DNA of 64,000 nucleotides from M3007 sp041160955 (GCA_041160955.1 JBEAVK010000087.1:1-64000); one strand, 5' to 3'. Counted from the stretch's first letter, positions 51,344 through 59,825 are shown. Program-made: numbers and translations. The notes: a model not told the origin generated them from the letters alone.

Positions 51344-51742
51344 CTACCATTTCTCCAGCCATATCCCCACTTGTCCTCCTTTTTGGTATTGAAATTTTGC
51401 TTCGTCCCAAGTAGGTGCCCTAAATTTTGGCCTTATACCTTGTGAAAAACCATAAGGCTCGGTCGGGATGCCCAACATATTTTTATCCAAAACGCCATTA
51501 TTATTCAAATCGTGGAAACAAGAAATAGCGTAGTTGCCTTCCGTTAACTCAGGTAGATCAATACTAATTGCACCTTTTTTAGTGATTGGGTAAGCTTGTT
51601 TGAAAATAGCCTTATCCACCGACATAAACCCATCTTCTTGCTGATATATAGCGACCAATACCTGCCCTTGTGCTGATTGGATATTATTTATTTGAATGTT
51701 CATTGATTGGGTGGTTAACCAAAAATAAAAGAATAACAACAT
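51344..51742 (-). CDS. DUF2141 family protein
   Basis: 132 residues. The single DUF2141 beta-sandwich has QGQVLVAIYQQEDGFM near 25, the characteristic GNYAISCFHDLNNNGVLDKNMLGIPTEPYGFS region near 68-97 and FRAPTWDEAKF near 107. The start is weakly defined; the first 13 residues are hydrophobic (LLFFYFWLTTQS) and may be a short export signal. Secreted proteins of unknown function. Last gene of the VIT1-SDR-DUF2141 run (32-bp gap after the SDR gene). Confidence 0.88.
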   Translation of the reverse strand: MLLFFYFWLTTQSMNIQINNIQSAQGQVLVAIYQQEDGFMSVDKAIFKQAYPITKKGAISIDLPELTEGNYAISCFHDLNNNGVLDKNMLGIPTEPYGFSQGIRPKFRAPTWDEAKFQYQKGGQVGIWLEKW

Positions 51743-51774
51743 AGTGGTGAAATGGTTAGTTAATAATTTAAAAC

Positions 51775-52572
51775 CTAAACAACTTTAGTACGCGCAATAA
51801 GCCGCGAGAAATACCTTGGGAAGAAACGTTTTAAATACACGCCTAGTACCTCCTTACCTCCAAAATACACTTCTTCTTTGCCCCGCTCTATGGCGGCAAG
51901 GATACGCTGCGCCACTACTTCGGGCAAAAGGCCATTATTGGTCGCTTCGTCCATGGAGCCTTGTTGTTGGCCGCTACCGGTAAGGGCATTTACGCTGATA
52001 TTGGTACGTACATATCCGGGACAAACCAAGGTGACTTTAATCGGTGTATTTACTAATTCGGCGCGAAGGCTATCAAAAAAACCATGTAATGCGTGCTTTG
52101 ATGCAGCATAAGTACTACGCAGCGGTGAACCAAACTTACCTGTAAGGCTTGTAATGGTCACAAAATGCCCCAGTTGGTGCAGTAGCATAGACGGTAGTAC
52201 AGCCTTCGTAAGTGATACTGTGCCGATATAATTGATGTTCATAATCCGCAAATCCACATCAATACCGGTATCTTTGGCCAAAGAACGCTGCGAAACGCCG
52301 CCGTTATTGATCAAAATATCCAATTTGCCTATTTGTTGCAATACACTTTGGGCAATGGCCGGAATACTTGCGTGATCGCCCAAATCCAGCGGTTGCACCA
52401 ATACGGAAGCCGCTCCCGCAGCAGCACAATCGGCAGCCACGCGTTGTAATTCGCGCTCATTGCGTGCAGAAATAATCAAATGCGCGCCTTGCGCTGCAAA
52501 TGCGTTACTCAATGCCTCCCCAATACCTGAAGATGCGCCAGTAATCCAAACTCTTTTATGTTTAAAATTCAT
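51775..52572 (-). CDS. Short-chain dehydrogenase/reductase
   Basis: 265 residues, classical SDR: NAD(P)-binding TGASSGIGEA near 11-20, DLGDH near 63, NNGG near 90, the catalytic Ser in ITSLTGKFG near 141, YAASKHALHGF (Tyr, Lys) near 154, then PGYVRTN. It resembles the DHRS7-type SDR group; substrate unknown. It follows the VIT1-like gene by 30 bp and precedes DUF2141 by 32 bp, same strand. Confidence 0.92.
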   Translation of the reverse strand: MNFKHKRVWITGASSGIGEALSNAFAAQGAHLIISARNERELQRVAADCAAAGAASVLVQPLDLGDHASIPAIAQSVLQQIGKLDILINNGGVSQRSLAKDTGIDVDLRIMNINYIGTVSLTKAVLPSMLLHQLGHFVTITSLTGKFGSPLRSTYAASKHALHGFFDSLRAELVNTPIKVTLVCPGYVRTNISVNALTGSGQQQGSMDEATNNGLLPEVVAQRILAAIERGKEEVYFGGKEVLGVYLKRFFPRYFSRLIARTKVV

Positions 52573-52588
52573 TTTTAAATATTGAAAA

Positions 52589-52604
52589 TTAAGTCCAAGT
52601 ACTT
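52589..52604 (-). repeat. Dispersed 3'-end repeat (copy e, degenerate)
   Basis: On the minus strand AAGTACTTGGACTTAATT, in the gap between the VIT1-like and SDR genes. Confidence 0.4.
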
Positions 52605-53331
52605 ACCCATGACCAATAGCACGAGCAATGGTAAATGCTGCGCCAGCTGCCAAAGCACCAATAATCATTACTTTGAATGCCCCAGAGAACGGTGGTTGAC
52701 CCGTCATTGTACTTTTGAACCAGCCAAAAACAAAAAGACAAATAAGCGTAATAATAGCAGAGTAATAAAGCCCTTCTGTGGGTGTATCTGTGAAAAAATA
52801 GGGTAATAATGGAATAATACCACCAATGATATAGGAAATTCCGATCGTTAAAGCACTCTGTGTAGCGCGTCGTGGGTTGGGTTCGCTAAGCCCCAATTCG
52901 TAACGCATCATAAAGGCTACCCATTGCTTTTTGTCCTTTGCCAGTTCATTAGCAATTTCGTCTTGCAGGTGCTTGCTGAGGCCATAAGCCGCAAATACAT
53001 CGCGTACTTCTTGTTTTTCGCGCTCGGGAACACGTTCCACTTCTTCTTCTTCGCGGCGTAGCTCTGCTTGGTAATGGTCCAATTCGGTACGACCCGCCAA
53101 GTATCCACCCAAGCCCATCGCAATACTACCTGCGATAATTTCGGCCAATCCGGCTGTGGTCACAATAGCATTGCTGGCTACTGCACCCGACAAACCTGCA
53201 GCCAGCGCAAAAGGCACTGTAAGGCCATCGGACATACCGATTACAATATCGGTAATGAAATCCGAGTTCTCTAAGTGTTCTTCGTGGTGGTGATGGTCGT
53301 TATGATGATCGTGGTGCAAATGAATATCCAT
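52603..53331 (-). CDS. VIT1/CCC1-family divalent metal (Fe/Mn) transporter
   Basis: 242 residues with five membrane helices. Begins with a His-rich tail (HLHHDHHNDHHHHEEH), then the family signature DIVIGMSDGLTVPFALAAGLSG near 29-50, GLAEIIAGSIAMGLGGYLAGR near 62-82, a cytosolic acidic helical domain (EEEEVERVPEREKQEV...) that binds metals in VIT1, and further helices with SALTIGISYIIGGIIPLLPY. It probably exports or stores iron/manganese. The ATG lies four bases after TACCTTTG. First gene of the VIT1-SDR-DUF2141 operon. Confidence 0.92.
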   Translation of the reverse strand: MDIHLHHDHHNDHHHHEEHLENSDFITDIVIGMSDGLTVPFALAAGLSGAVASNAIVTTAGLAEIIAGSIAMGLGGYLAGRTELDHYQAELRREEEEVERVPEREKQEVRDVFAAYGLSKHLQDEIANELAKDKKQWVAFMMRYELGLSEPNPRRATQSALTIGISYIIGGIIPLLPYFFTDTPTEGLYYSAIITLICLFVFGWFKSTMTGQPPFSGAFKVMIIGALAAGAAFTIARAIGHG

Positions 53332-53335
53332 AAGG

Positions 53336-53343
53336 CAAAGGTA
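53336..53343 (-). promoter_or_regulatory. -7 box four bases before the VIT1-like ATG
   Basis: TACCTTTG on the minus strand, then CCTT and the ATG at 53331: a leaderless-type arrangement. Confidence 0.75.
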
Positions 53344-53351
53344 ATACTTTA

Positions 53352-54620
53352 TTATTTGTTATTGGGCCCAGAGGTAATGCCTCCGCTACTCATTAGGCGA
53401 TCATACCGTTCTCCATAAGGCCGATAATAGACGAAAACATTGTAAAGATTCTCTGTTTCGTGCCAATTCCCCTCCATATCATCGGCTTTGGAAATGCGGT
53501 AATCATAATCATTGACCACCTGAAATTCGTAGTTATAAAAGCCTTGTTTCAAGAGCGGATTACAAAAATACGACTTTGAAGGTGCATCGTAACGCATCTT
53601 GAATTCGGGTTTCAATTGCCAATCGGTCATTGCACCTACGACATAGACCTCTTTATCCTCAAAAGCGGCATTTCGGCTCAGGATAAACATGATATTGGCG
53701 TAATCGGATTGCATAAACGATTGTCCTTGACTACGGTTTTCGATAGAGAATCGGCCATTCATATCGCCTGTTAAACCATAACTATGACTATCCTCGCGGT
53801 CGTGTTCGGGTTGTAGAAAAACCTGGTACGTATCAGGATTTCGCTGAATTTTAAGGACATTATTCCCCTTGAAATCGAAGGTGCGTATATCAAAATAGCG
53901 AAACTCTTTACCTGCTGGAAATACAATTGAATCCTGAAAATCAAAATTCAAACTACTTCTAGTGGTGATAAAAGGGCGTGGCGCTATAGGCCCCATCATC
54001 CGATCCCAGCGCATATTTTGAATGACAAATGCCTTTACTTCTCTTTCGGGGTTACCAATAATTGTACCCTCGTGCACTACTTGAAAATCTATTTCTTGGT
54101 GCGTAAAAATCTTGGCAGAATTAATAACAGGCGATAGCTTTGCAGCCACTTTCCACCTGTTTTCGGAGACCATAAAACGACGTACCAGCACTAAGCGGTG
54201 GTCATCGTTGTCGTCAAAAATTTTTAGGATATAGTTACCTGAGCGCGCCCATTTCATATTTGAATTGGGTAGCGACATTTGGTAATAGTTATACGCGACT
54301 AAAGTATTGATCGAATTAGTAATATTCGTAATCCTGTCTTCTGTAAACCCATTGATATACTCGTTGTCTCCCAATTCCGAAGGCAACCAATCGCTGTTGC
54401 AATGTACAATGGTATAGACAAAGTCCATTATTTCATCGGTAACATAATCGAATGTAAGATTGATCTGCCCGTTTTTTAAATCAACGACAGGAGTGACCGC
54501 GCCAGCATTCAACTGTACCGACCTAATATTATCGTCCAAAATACGCTCACTTGTATCCTCTTGCGCCAAAGCAGGGTGAGCGAAGCAGGCAAAAGTCAGC
54601 AAAAAAAGTATATATTTCAT
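53352..54620 (-). CDS. DUF5103 family secreted protein
   Basis: 422 residues with a signal peptide ending at ALAQ. The DUF5103 pattern is present: LDDNIRSVQL near 28, INLTFDYV, YTIVHCNSDWLPSEL near 68, the NSINTLVAYNYYQMSLPN region, MRWDRMMGP, and the C-terminal GDMNGRFSIEN, YVFVMFIL-like and VYVVGAMTDWQ...YDAPSKSYFCNPLLKQGFYNYEF carbohydrate-binding-like fold. Common in Bacteroidota, function unknown. Monocistronic, divergent from an endonuclease/exonuclease/phosphatase gene. Confidence 0.9.
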   Translation of the reverse strand: MKYILFLLTFACFAHPALAQEDTSERILDDNIRSVQLNAGAVTPVVDLKNGQINLTFDYVTDEIMDFVYTIVHCNSDWLPSELGDNEYINGFTEDRITNITNSINTLVAYNYYQMSLPNSNMKWARSGNYILKIFDDNDDHRLVLVRRFMVSENRWKVAAKLSPVINSAKIFTHQEIDFQVVHEGTIIGNPEREVKAFVIQNMRWDRMMGPIAPRPFITTRSSLNFDFQDSIVFPAGKEFRYFDIRTFDFKGNNVLKIQRNPDTYQVFLQPEHDREDSHSYGLTGDMNGRFSIENRSQGQSFMQSDYANIMFILSRNAAFEDKEVYVVGAMTDWQLKPEFKMRYDAPSKSYFCNPLLKQGFYNYEFQVVNDYDYRISKADDMEGNWHETENLYNVFVYYRPYGERYDRLMSSGGITSGPNNK

Positions 54621-54696
54621 AGTTGTAAGTACGTAATTTTTAACAAAGGTGAAAATTAATTCCGTTGGGTTGTATTGTTAGCCAAAGTATTTGACG

Positions 54697-54704
54697 TAAT
54701 TTTG
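54697..54704 (+). promoter_or_regulatory. -7 box for the gene at 54792
   Basis: TAATTTTG; lies inside the longer open frame (54675) and supports the internal ATG. Confidence 0.5.
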
Positions 54705-54791
54705 AGGAAAAATCACAATGAACGAGTCTCATTTCGATCATATCGGAATACAAAGCATTACGAAATAATCGAAATAATCCACTTAATCCCT

Positions 54792-55829
54792 ATGCGCTCT
54801 CTTTTTAAAAACGCTTTTAAAACCATTAGTACGCTGGTCATTTTGATGACCGCTTTGTCGTATATTTCACCTTATATCAATCCGAGTACTTTCCCTTGGT
54901 TAACTTTTTTGGGCACTACTTTCCCATGGTGGTTGCTATTCAACGTCGTACTGATGCTCTTTTGGCTGTGGCGCATGAGCCGTTTTGGTATCTATCATTT
55001 GATGATTATTGTACTGGGTTGGTCTTATTGTACTAAGTTTGTGGGTTTACAATTGGGCAAACCTTATTTACCCGAAAAAAACATCACCATAGTAACGCAC
55101 AACCTTGGTTTGATGTTTTATAATTCCAAAGCCACACCTGCCCAAACCGATAGTATTGCTGCTGCTTATGCCAGTTTTTTGAAAAAAAATGGCAAACCGG
55201 ATATACTTTGCACCCAAGAAACCCGAGGAAGTTTTTATCCATTGTTGGGTAATTACTTGGGTTATGATCAGCGTTTTAACCTTAAAAAAGGCACAGTGAT
55301 TATGAGTAAATACCCCATCAAAGCGGGCGGTGATATTCCTTTTGGCAAAACCTATAATTCCACACTATGGGCCGATATTGAACTACCCGATAAGCGCATA
55401 GTGCGGATATACAATGTGCACCTGCAATCGAACCGCGTTACCAAAGATGCCGAAAAAGTTATTCAAGATGACCAATCTTGGGAAGGCTTGAGTAAGGTGA
55501 TGAACAAAGTGGGCGGTGCTACATCGCGCCGCTCGGAGCAAGCGCAAAGGCTGAGGCAACATATTTTGGATTGCCCATACCCTGTTATCGTATGCGGCGA
55601 TTTTAATGACACGCCCAATTCTTATGTGTATCACCATATTACGGATGGATTAACCGACACCTTTGAAGCACGTGGATTGGGATTTGGGACAACCTTTGCT
55701 GGCACATTGCCCTTATTGCGGATTGATTATATCTTATCAGATCCAGGTTTCCCTGTGCATGATAGCAAGGTGGTCCATGATCGGAAATGGTCGGATCATT
55801 TTCCCGTTTGGGCAGTATTGGGGATTTAG
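54792..55829 (+). CDS. Membrane-anchored endonuclease/exonuclease/phosphatase family protein
   Basis: About 345 residues from ATG 54792. Two to three N-terminal membrane helices (about 8-28, 38-57 and 63-80) are followed by an EEP domain: ITIVTHNLGLMF near 97, ILCTQETR near 132 (catalytic Glu), YNVHLQSN near 203, VCGDFNDTPNSYVY near 271 (Asp/Asn), RIDYILSD near 312 and SDHFPVWAVL (His) at the end. The substrate could be a phosphodiester in lipid or nucleic acid. The membrane layout is typical of Bacteroidota homologues. A patatin gene follows 71 bp downstream. Confidence 0.9.
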   Translation: MRSLFKNAFKTISTLVILMTALSYISPYINPSTFPWLTFLGTTFPWWLLFNVVLMLFWLWRMSRFGIYHLMIIVLGWSYCTKFVGLQLGKPYLPEKNITIVTHNLGLMFYNSKATPAQTDSIAAAYASFLKKNGKPDILCTQETRGSFYPLLGNYLGYDQRFNLKKGTVIMSKYPIKAGGDIPFGKTYNSTLWADIELPDKRIVRIYNVHLQSNRVTKDAEKVIQDDQSWEGLSKVMNKVGGATSRRSEQAQRLRQHILDCPYPVIVCGDFNDTPNSYVYHHITDGLTDTFEARGLGFGTTFAGTLPLLRIDYILSDPGFPVHDSKVVHDRKWSDHFPVWAVLGI

Positions 55830-55839
55830 GGAAAACCCT

Positions 55840-55858
55840 ACTTGGACACAATTAAACT
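55840..55858 (+). repeat. Dispersed 3'-end repeat (copy f, short)
   Basis: ACTTGGACACAATTAAAC just after the endonuclease-family gene, same orientation relative to the gene as copies a-d. Confidence 0.5.
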
Positions 55859-55883
55859 ATGGCAACTTTGCACTAAATTCCCT

Positions 55884-55891
55884 TATTTTTG
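55884..55891 (+). promoter_or_regulatory. -7 box for the patatin gene; excludes the TTG start
   Basis: TATTTTTG; the open frame's TTG at 55889 is its last part. The ATG at 55901 lies nine bases after the box. Confidence 0.6.
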
Positions 55892-55900
55892 CGACTTACT

Positions 55901-58147
55901 ATGCTACTACGCCAATTACAATTCTCGTTTCCAATTCGATTGCTGGTTTTACACATTAGAAGCCATCTGGTATTGGTATTTTTGTGGGCGTTCTTGGGTG
56001 TATTGGTGACAGGGCAGGCGGGTCGTTTTTTCGGTATCCATTACCTGATGCTTACACCGGAGTACTGTGGCGAAGTAGGTTTCTGGAGTTCATTCCTAAC
56101 AGGTGCGGCTTTTGGTGCTTTTTTTATGATTTGGAACCTGACGACTTATTTGCTTTGTGCCGACCGCTTTCCTTTTTTGGCTACGCTGAGTGCACCATTC
56201 ACCAAGTTTTCTTTGAACAATAGCCTCCTTCCTATTCTTTTTTTGTGTGCTTATATGAGTGCGGCCATTTGGTTCCAAAGCCACGATGAAATGACTCAAT
56301 GGAGCGATATTGTAGTAAATGTGGGTAGTTTTATACTGGGAGCCGTCTTTTTTATAGTAGGATTGGCCATTTATTTACATTTTACCAACAAGGATATGGC
56401 TGCTTTTTTACGGCACGGTCAGTTTGTACCGCGTCCGGGTGGTCGGTTGTTAGCACCGGGACAACGGATACCAAGCATTGGAGAGATTAAAGCGGGAACT
56501 ACCCGTTGGCGGGTTGATACGTATTTGACGGAGCGTTGTCATGTTCGTTTGGTGCGTAGTGTGGCACATTATGATTCGTACTGGTTGAATAAGGTTTTTC
56601 GCCAAAACCATACCAATGCAATTATCGTTCAAGGTGTTGCACTGCTCCTTATGATGGTGCATGGATGGCTCATGGAAGTGAGTTGGGCCAAGTTACCGAC
56701 GAGCGTGAGCGTTTTTATGTTATTTAGTATGGTAATGGCATTTTTTGGCGCTATTACGTTTTGGTTTCGACAGTGGAGTACGTTTGTATTTATTGCGTTA
56801 ATCGTTTTGATTAATTTTATTACATCAAAAGGCTTTTTTGTTTACCAAAACCATGCTTATGGTTTGGATTATGACGCTACATTACAACCGCAATACAATT
56901 ACAAATTATTAGAGACTTTTAGCGCCGATTCGATACTGGAAGTGGATAAAAAGCAAACAATATCGGTACTGAACCGTTGGAAAGACAAACAAATAACGGG
57001 TAGTGAAAAACCCAAATTGGCACTTATATGCGTGAGTGGGGGCGGGCATAAGGCGGGCTTATGGGTAGTGCGCGTAATGCAGGCGATGGACAGCCTGACC
57101 CAAGGCCGATTGCTCCACCAAACGGCGTTGATCACTGGCGCATCGGGGGGGATGCTGGGGGCTGCATATATGCGCGAAGCGATGCTGCTGGAGCACACTA
57201 ATGGGAGTGTTCGTATCCAAGATCCATCGCTGTTTTCTGATTTAGGACGCGATTTGCTCAACCCGATCACTTCGTCTTTGGTGTCAAATGATTTGATCTT
57301 TCCTTTCCGAAAGTACCATTACGCCGGGCATAAGTACCAAATTGATCGCGGTTATTATTTTGAAAAACAATTGAATGAGAATGTACGGAACCGATTTAAC
57401 CGCAAAGTGGCCGATTATCGCACCGCAGAGGAATCGGCCATTATTCCTATGCTGGTTTTGTCGCCGTATATTATTAATGATAGTCGCCGAATGCTGATTA
57501 GTCCGCTAGGAATGAGTTATTTAACGCGTCCTTTAAAACCTAAAAACGATGGGTTGGGTGCTGAAATTGATGGCGTGGAATGGCGGCGTTTATTTGAGCA
57601 TCAGCAGGGGGATAGCCTTTTATTGCGATCTGCTTTGCGGATGAACTGTACATTTCCATATATTTTGCCGAATACATGGCTACCCACGCAGCCCGCTTTA
57701 GAAATTATGGATGCGGGGGTGCGCGATAATTTTGGTCTTGGGCTTGGAACGCGGTTTTTGCATGTATTTAAAGATTGGATCAAGGAAAATACAAGCGGTG
57801 TGGTCGTCGTTCAAATTCGGTGTTGGGACAAAATAGACTATATTGAACCTGCCTCTGAAAAGGGTTTTGTTGGAAGTTTGCTCACACCGGTGGTTGCAGC
57901 GGGCAAAATTGCTATTTTGCAGGATTATGAGCAAGATGATGCCCTTTCCTTTTTAGCCGATATTCTTGGGCCGGATCAACTAGAGGTAGTGCGTTTTATC
58001 TACAAACCCGTGCAGCGCAAAAGGCAAGCGTCTTTAAGTTTTCACCTGAGCAAACGCGAGCAAGTGGATGTATTTGAAGCGTTTAATTTACCCGATAATA
58101 TGGCTGCTTCAGAACGGTTGAATACAATATTGACCGGGAGAAAATAA
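55901..58147 (+). CDS. Membrane-anchored patatin-like phospholipase
   Basis: About 748 residues. The first ~350 contain six to seven membrane helices in two groups (about 18-160 and 245-325). The C-terminal half is a patatin hydrolase: oxyanion motif CVSGGGHKAGLW near 388, nucleophile elbow GASGG near 420 and the dyad Asp in DAGVRDNFGL (DA/G type) near 617. Patatins cleave acyl esters of phospholipids. Here the domain faces one side of the inner membrane, its side undetermined. The ATG at 55901 is only nine bases after a promoter box, so the message has almost no leader. Large size and the N-terminal membrane block are unusual for patatins. Confidence 0.85.
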   Translation: MLLRQLQFSFPIRLLVLHIRSHLVLVFLWAFLGVLVTGQAGRFFGIHYLMLTPEYCGEVGFWSSFLTGAAFGAFFMIWNLTTYLLCADRFPFLATLSAPFTKFSLNNSLLPILFLCAYMSAAIWFQSHDEMTQWSDIVVNVGSFILGAVFFIVGLAIYLHFTNKDMAAFLRHGQFVPRPGGRLLAPGQRIPSIGEIKAGTTRWRVDTYLTERCHVRLVRSVAHYDSYWLNKVFRQNHTNAIIVQGVALLLMMVHGWLMEVSWAKLPTSVSVFMLFSMVMAFFGAITFWFRQWSTFVFIALIVLINFITSKGFFVYQNHAYGLDYDATLQPQYNYKLLETFSADSILEVDKKQTISVLNRWKDKQITGSEKPKLALICVSGGGHKAGLWVVRVMQAMDSLTQGRLLHQTALITGASGGMLGAAYMREAMLLEHTNGSVRIQDPSLFSDLGRDLLNPITSSLVSNDLIFPFRKYHYAGHKYQIDRGYYFEKQLNENVRNRFNRKVADYRTAEESAIIPMLVLSPYIINDSRRMLISPLGMSYLTRPLKPKNDGLGAEIDGVEWRRLFEHQQGDSLLLRSALRMNCTFPYILPNTWLPTQPALEIMDAGVRDNFGLGLGTRFLHVFKDWIKENTSGVVVVQIRCWDKIDYIEPASEKGFVGSLLTPVVAAGKIAILQDYEQDDALSFLADILGPDQLEVVRFIYKPVQRKRQASLSFHLSKREQVDVFEAFNLPDNMAASERLNTILTGRK

Positions 58148-58162
58148 TTGGGGCTACCATTA

Positions 58163-58576
58163 TTACTCGATTACCGCCATACATTTCAACTCTATCGCAA
58201 TAGGTGTTGGCAGACTATTGATGCCTACGGTGGTGCGACAGGGCTGGTGTTCGGTGAAATAAGTAGCGTATATTTGATTAAAAGTATGGAAATCACGCTG
58301 CATATCGGTTAAAAACACGGTAATATCAACTAGATCCTCCCATTTTGCGCCGGATGATTCGAGTACGGTGCGTACATTTTGCATAACAGAATGGACTTGG
58401 GCGGCAAAATCGAATTGGGTGTAATTACCTGCTGGGCTTCTTTCTAATCCGGGTACACCGTTGGTTTGTGGGTCTCGTGGGCCTATACCAGAAAGAAAGA
58501 GGAGGTTACCTACGCGGCGGGCATGTGGATATGCGCCTACGGGTTTGGGTGCATTGGGTGCGTCTATTTTTTGCAT
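58163..58576 (-). CDS. RidA family protein (reactive imine deaminase-like)
   Basis: 137 residues from ATG 58576; the frame extends to 58624, but a TACCTTTG promoter box (58613-58606) lies within that extension. It has the YjgF/RidA pattern: APKPVGAYPHARRVGNLLFLSGIGPRDP near 8-35, QVHSVMQNVRTVLESSGAKWEDLVDITVFLTDM split over 60-95 and FTEHQPCRTTVGINSLPTPIAIELKCMAV at the C-terminus with the usual Arg. It hydrolyses enamine/imine intermediates of PLP enzymes, or a related aminomuconate/aminoacrylate reaction. Convergent with the patatin gene. Confidence 0.92.
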   Translation of the reverse strand: MQKIDAPNAPKPVGAYPHARRVGNLLFLSGIGPRDPQTNGVPGLERSPAGNYTQFDFAAQVHSVMQNVRTVLESSGAKWEDLVDITVFLTDMQRDFHTFNQIYATYFTEHQPCRTTVGINSLPTPIAIELKCMAVIE

Positions 58577-58605
58577 GTGGATGGAAATGGTGAAAAAAAT
58601 GACAA

Positions 58606-58613
58606 CAAAGGTA
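58606..58613 (-). promoter_or_regulatory. -7 box for the RidA gene
   Basis: TACCTTTG on the minus strand, 29 bp upstream of the ATG at 58576. Confidence 0.6.
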
Positions 58614-58690
58614 GTGAGGAACAATGAGATGTTAAGTTAACCACAACCACCTTTTTACAAAAAAACACCCACAATTCCACCTCAAAACCC

Positions 58691-58698
58691 GAACTTTG
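58691..58698 (+). promoter_or_regulatory. -7 box four bases before the GT9 GTG start
   Basis: GAACTTTG (one mismatch to TAnnTTTG), then ACCC and GTG 58703: same geometry as acpH and dnaB. Confidence 0.5.
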
Positions 58699-58702
58699 AC
58701 CC

Positions 58703-59689
58703 GTGAAAATCCTTATCATTCAAACAGCATTTATCGGAGACGCCATACTAGCCACCGCACTCGCCGAAAAACTCCACCGCTTTTACCCCAAAGCCACCAT
58801 AGATTTTGTGCTCCGAAAAGGCAACGAATCCCTCCTCCAAGAACACCCATTTATCCGAAAAATACATATTTGGGACAAAAAACAAGGAAAATACCCCAAT
58901 TTGTGGCGCATATTAAAAGCCATCAGACAAGAACAATACGACCAAGTCATCAATTGCCAACGCTTCGCCGCATCAGGACTATTAACCGCCTTTTCCGGTG
59001 CAAAACAGACAGTAGGCTTTGATAAAAACCCACTATCCCTGCTTTTTTCCAAACGCATCAAACACCAAATAGGCGCAGGCCAATCGCGGTTCGGACTCCA
59101 TTATTTCCACGAAATAGACCGCAACCTCGCATTAATAGACCACCTAACAGACACCAGCCCCGAACGACCCAAACTGTATCCAAGCCCACAAGACACCGCA
59201 AAAGCCCAAGAATTAGCCAATGGCCAACCCTATATCTGCATAGCCCCCACCTCGGTTTGGTTCACCAAGCAATGGCCCGCCCGTCATTGGATCGCATTGA
59301 TCAAAACATTTCCAGCCGACCAGACCGTCTTTTTATTAGGTGCACCCAGCGATTGGGATGCCTGCGATCATATCGCGCAAGCCACTCAAAGGATAAATAT
59401 CGTCAATTTGGCTGGAAAAATCAGTTTAATCACCTCCGCCGCACTGATGCAAAAAGCCGAGATGAATTATGTCAACGATTCCGCGCCACTCCATTTGGCT
59501 TCGGCGATGAATGCGCCAGTGACCGCCATTTTTTGTTCCACAGTACCAGAATTTGGATTTACGCCCTTGTCCGACCACCAAGCAATTTGGCAAAACGACC
59601 AAAATTTACCCTGCCGCCCCTGTGGGTTGCATGGGTATAAGGCTTGTCCAAAAGGGCATTTTGCTTGTGCGGAGGTGAAGGCAAGTTAA
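58703..59689 (+). CDS. Glycosyltransferase family 9 protein (ADP-heptose:LPS heptosyltransferase-like)
   Basis: 328 residues, GTG start. GT-B fold of the WaaC/WaaF type: KILIIQTAFIGDAILATALAEKL near 2-24, TIDFVLRKGNESLL, QEQYDQVINCQRF, the donor-binding APTSVWFTKQWPARHWIAL near 183-202 and the C-terminal ADP-heptose motif YVNDSAPLHLASAMNAPVTAIF near 256-277, then CGLHGYKACPKGHFAC. It transfers heptose or another sugar to lipid A-core or a related glycolipid at the inner face of the inner membrane. No other LPS genes are near. Confidence 0.93.
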   Translation: MKILIIQTAFIGDAILATALAEKLHRFYPKATIDFVLRKGNESLLQEHPFIRKIHIWDKKQGKYPNLWRILKAIRQEQYDQVINCQRFAASGLLTAFSGAKQTVGFDKNPLSLLFSKRIKHQIGAGQSRFGLHYFHEIDRNLALIDHLTDTSPERPKLYPSPQDTAKAQELANGQPYICIAPTSVWFTKQWPARHWIALIKTFPADQTVFLLGAPSDWDACDHIAQATQRINIVNLAGKISLITSAALMQKAEMNYVNDSAPLHLASAMNAPVTAIFCSTVPEFGFTPLSDHQAIWQNDQNLPCRPCGLHGYKACPKGHFACAEVKAS

Positions 59690-59781
59690 AACGTCTATCA
59701 ATTTCCAATTTTTTTGTATCATTGCACGATAACTTGAAAAAGCATGTTCATTAAAAACAACATTAACCTTATTTAATATTA

Positions 59782-59814
59782 CCTCGACTTGTAAGCCGCA
59801 AGTCGAGGTTTTTT
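59782..59814 (+). terminator. Intrinsic terminator between the GT9 and T9SS-sorted genes
   Basis: CCTCGACTTG (59782-59791), loop TAAGCCG, CAAGTCGAGG (59799-59808), then six T residues. Confidence 0.85.
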
Positions 59815-59825
59815 AATTTCAACTT

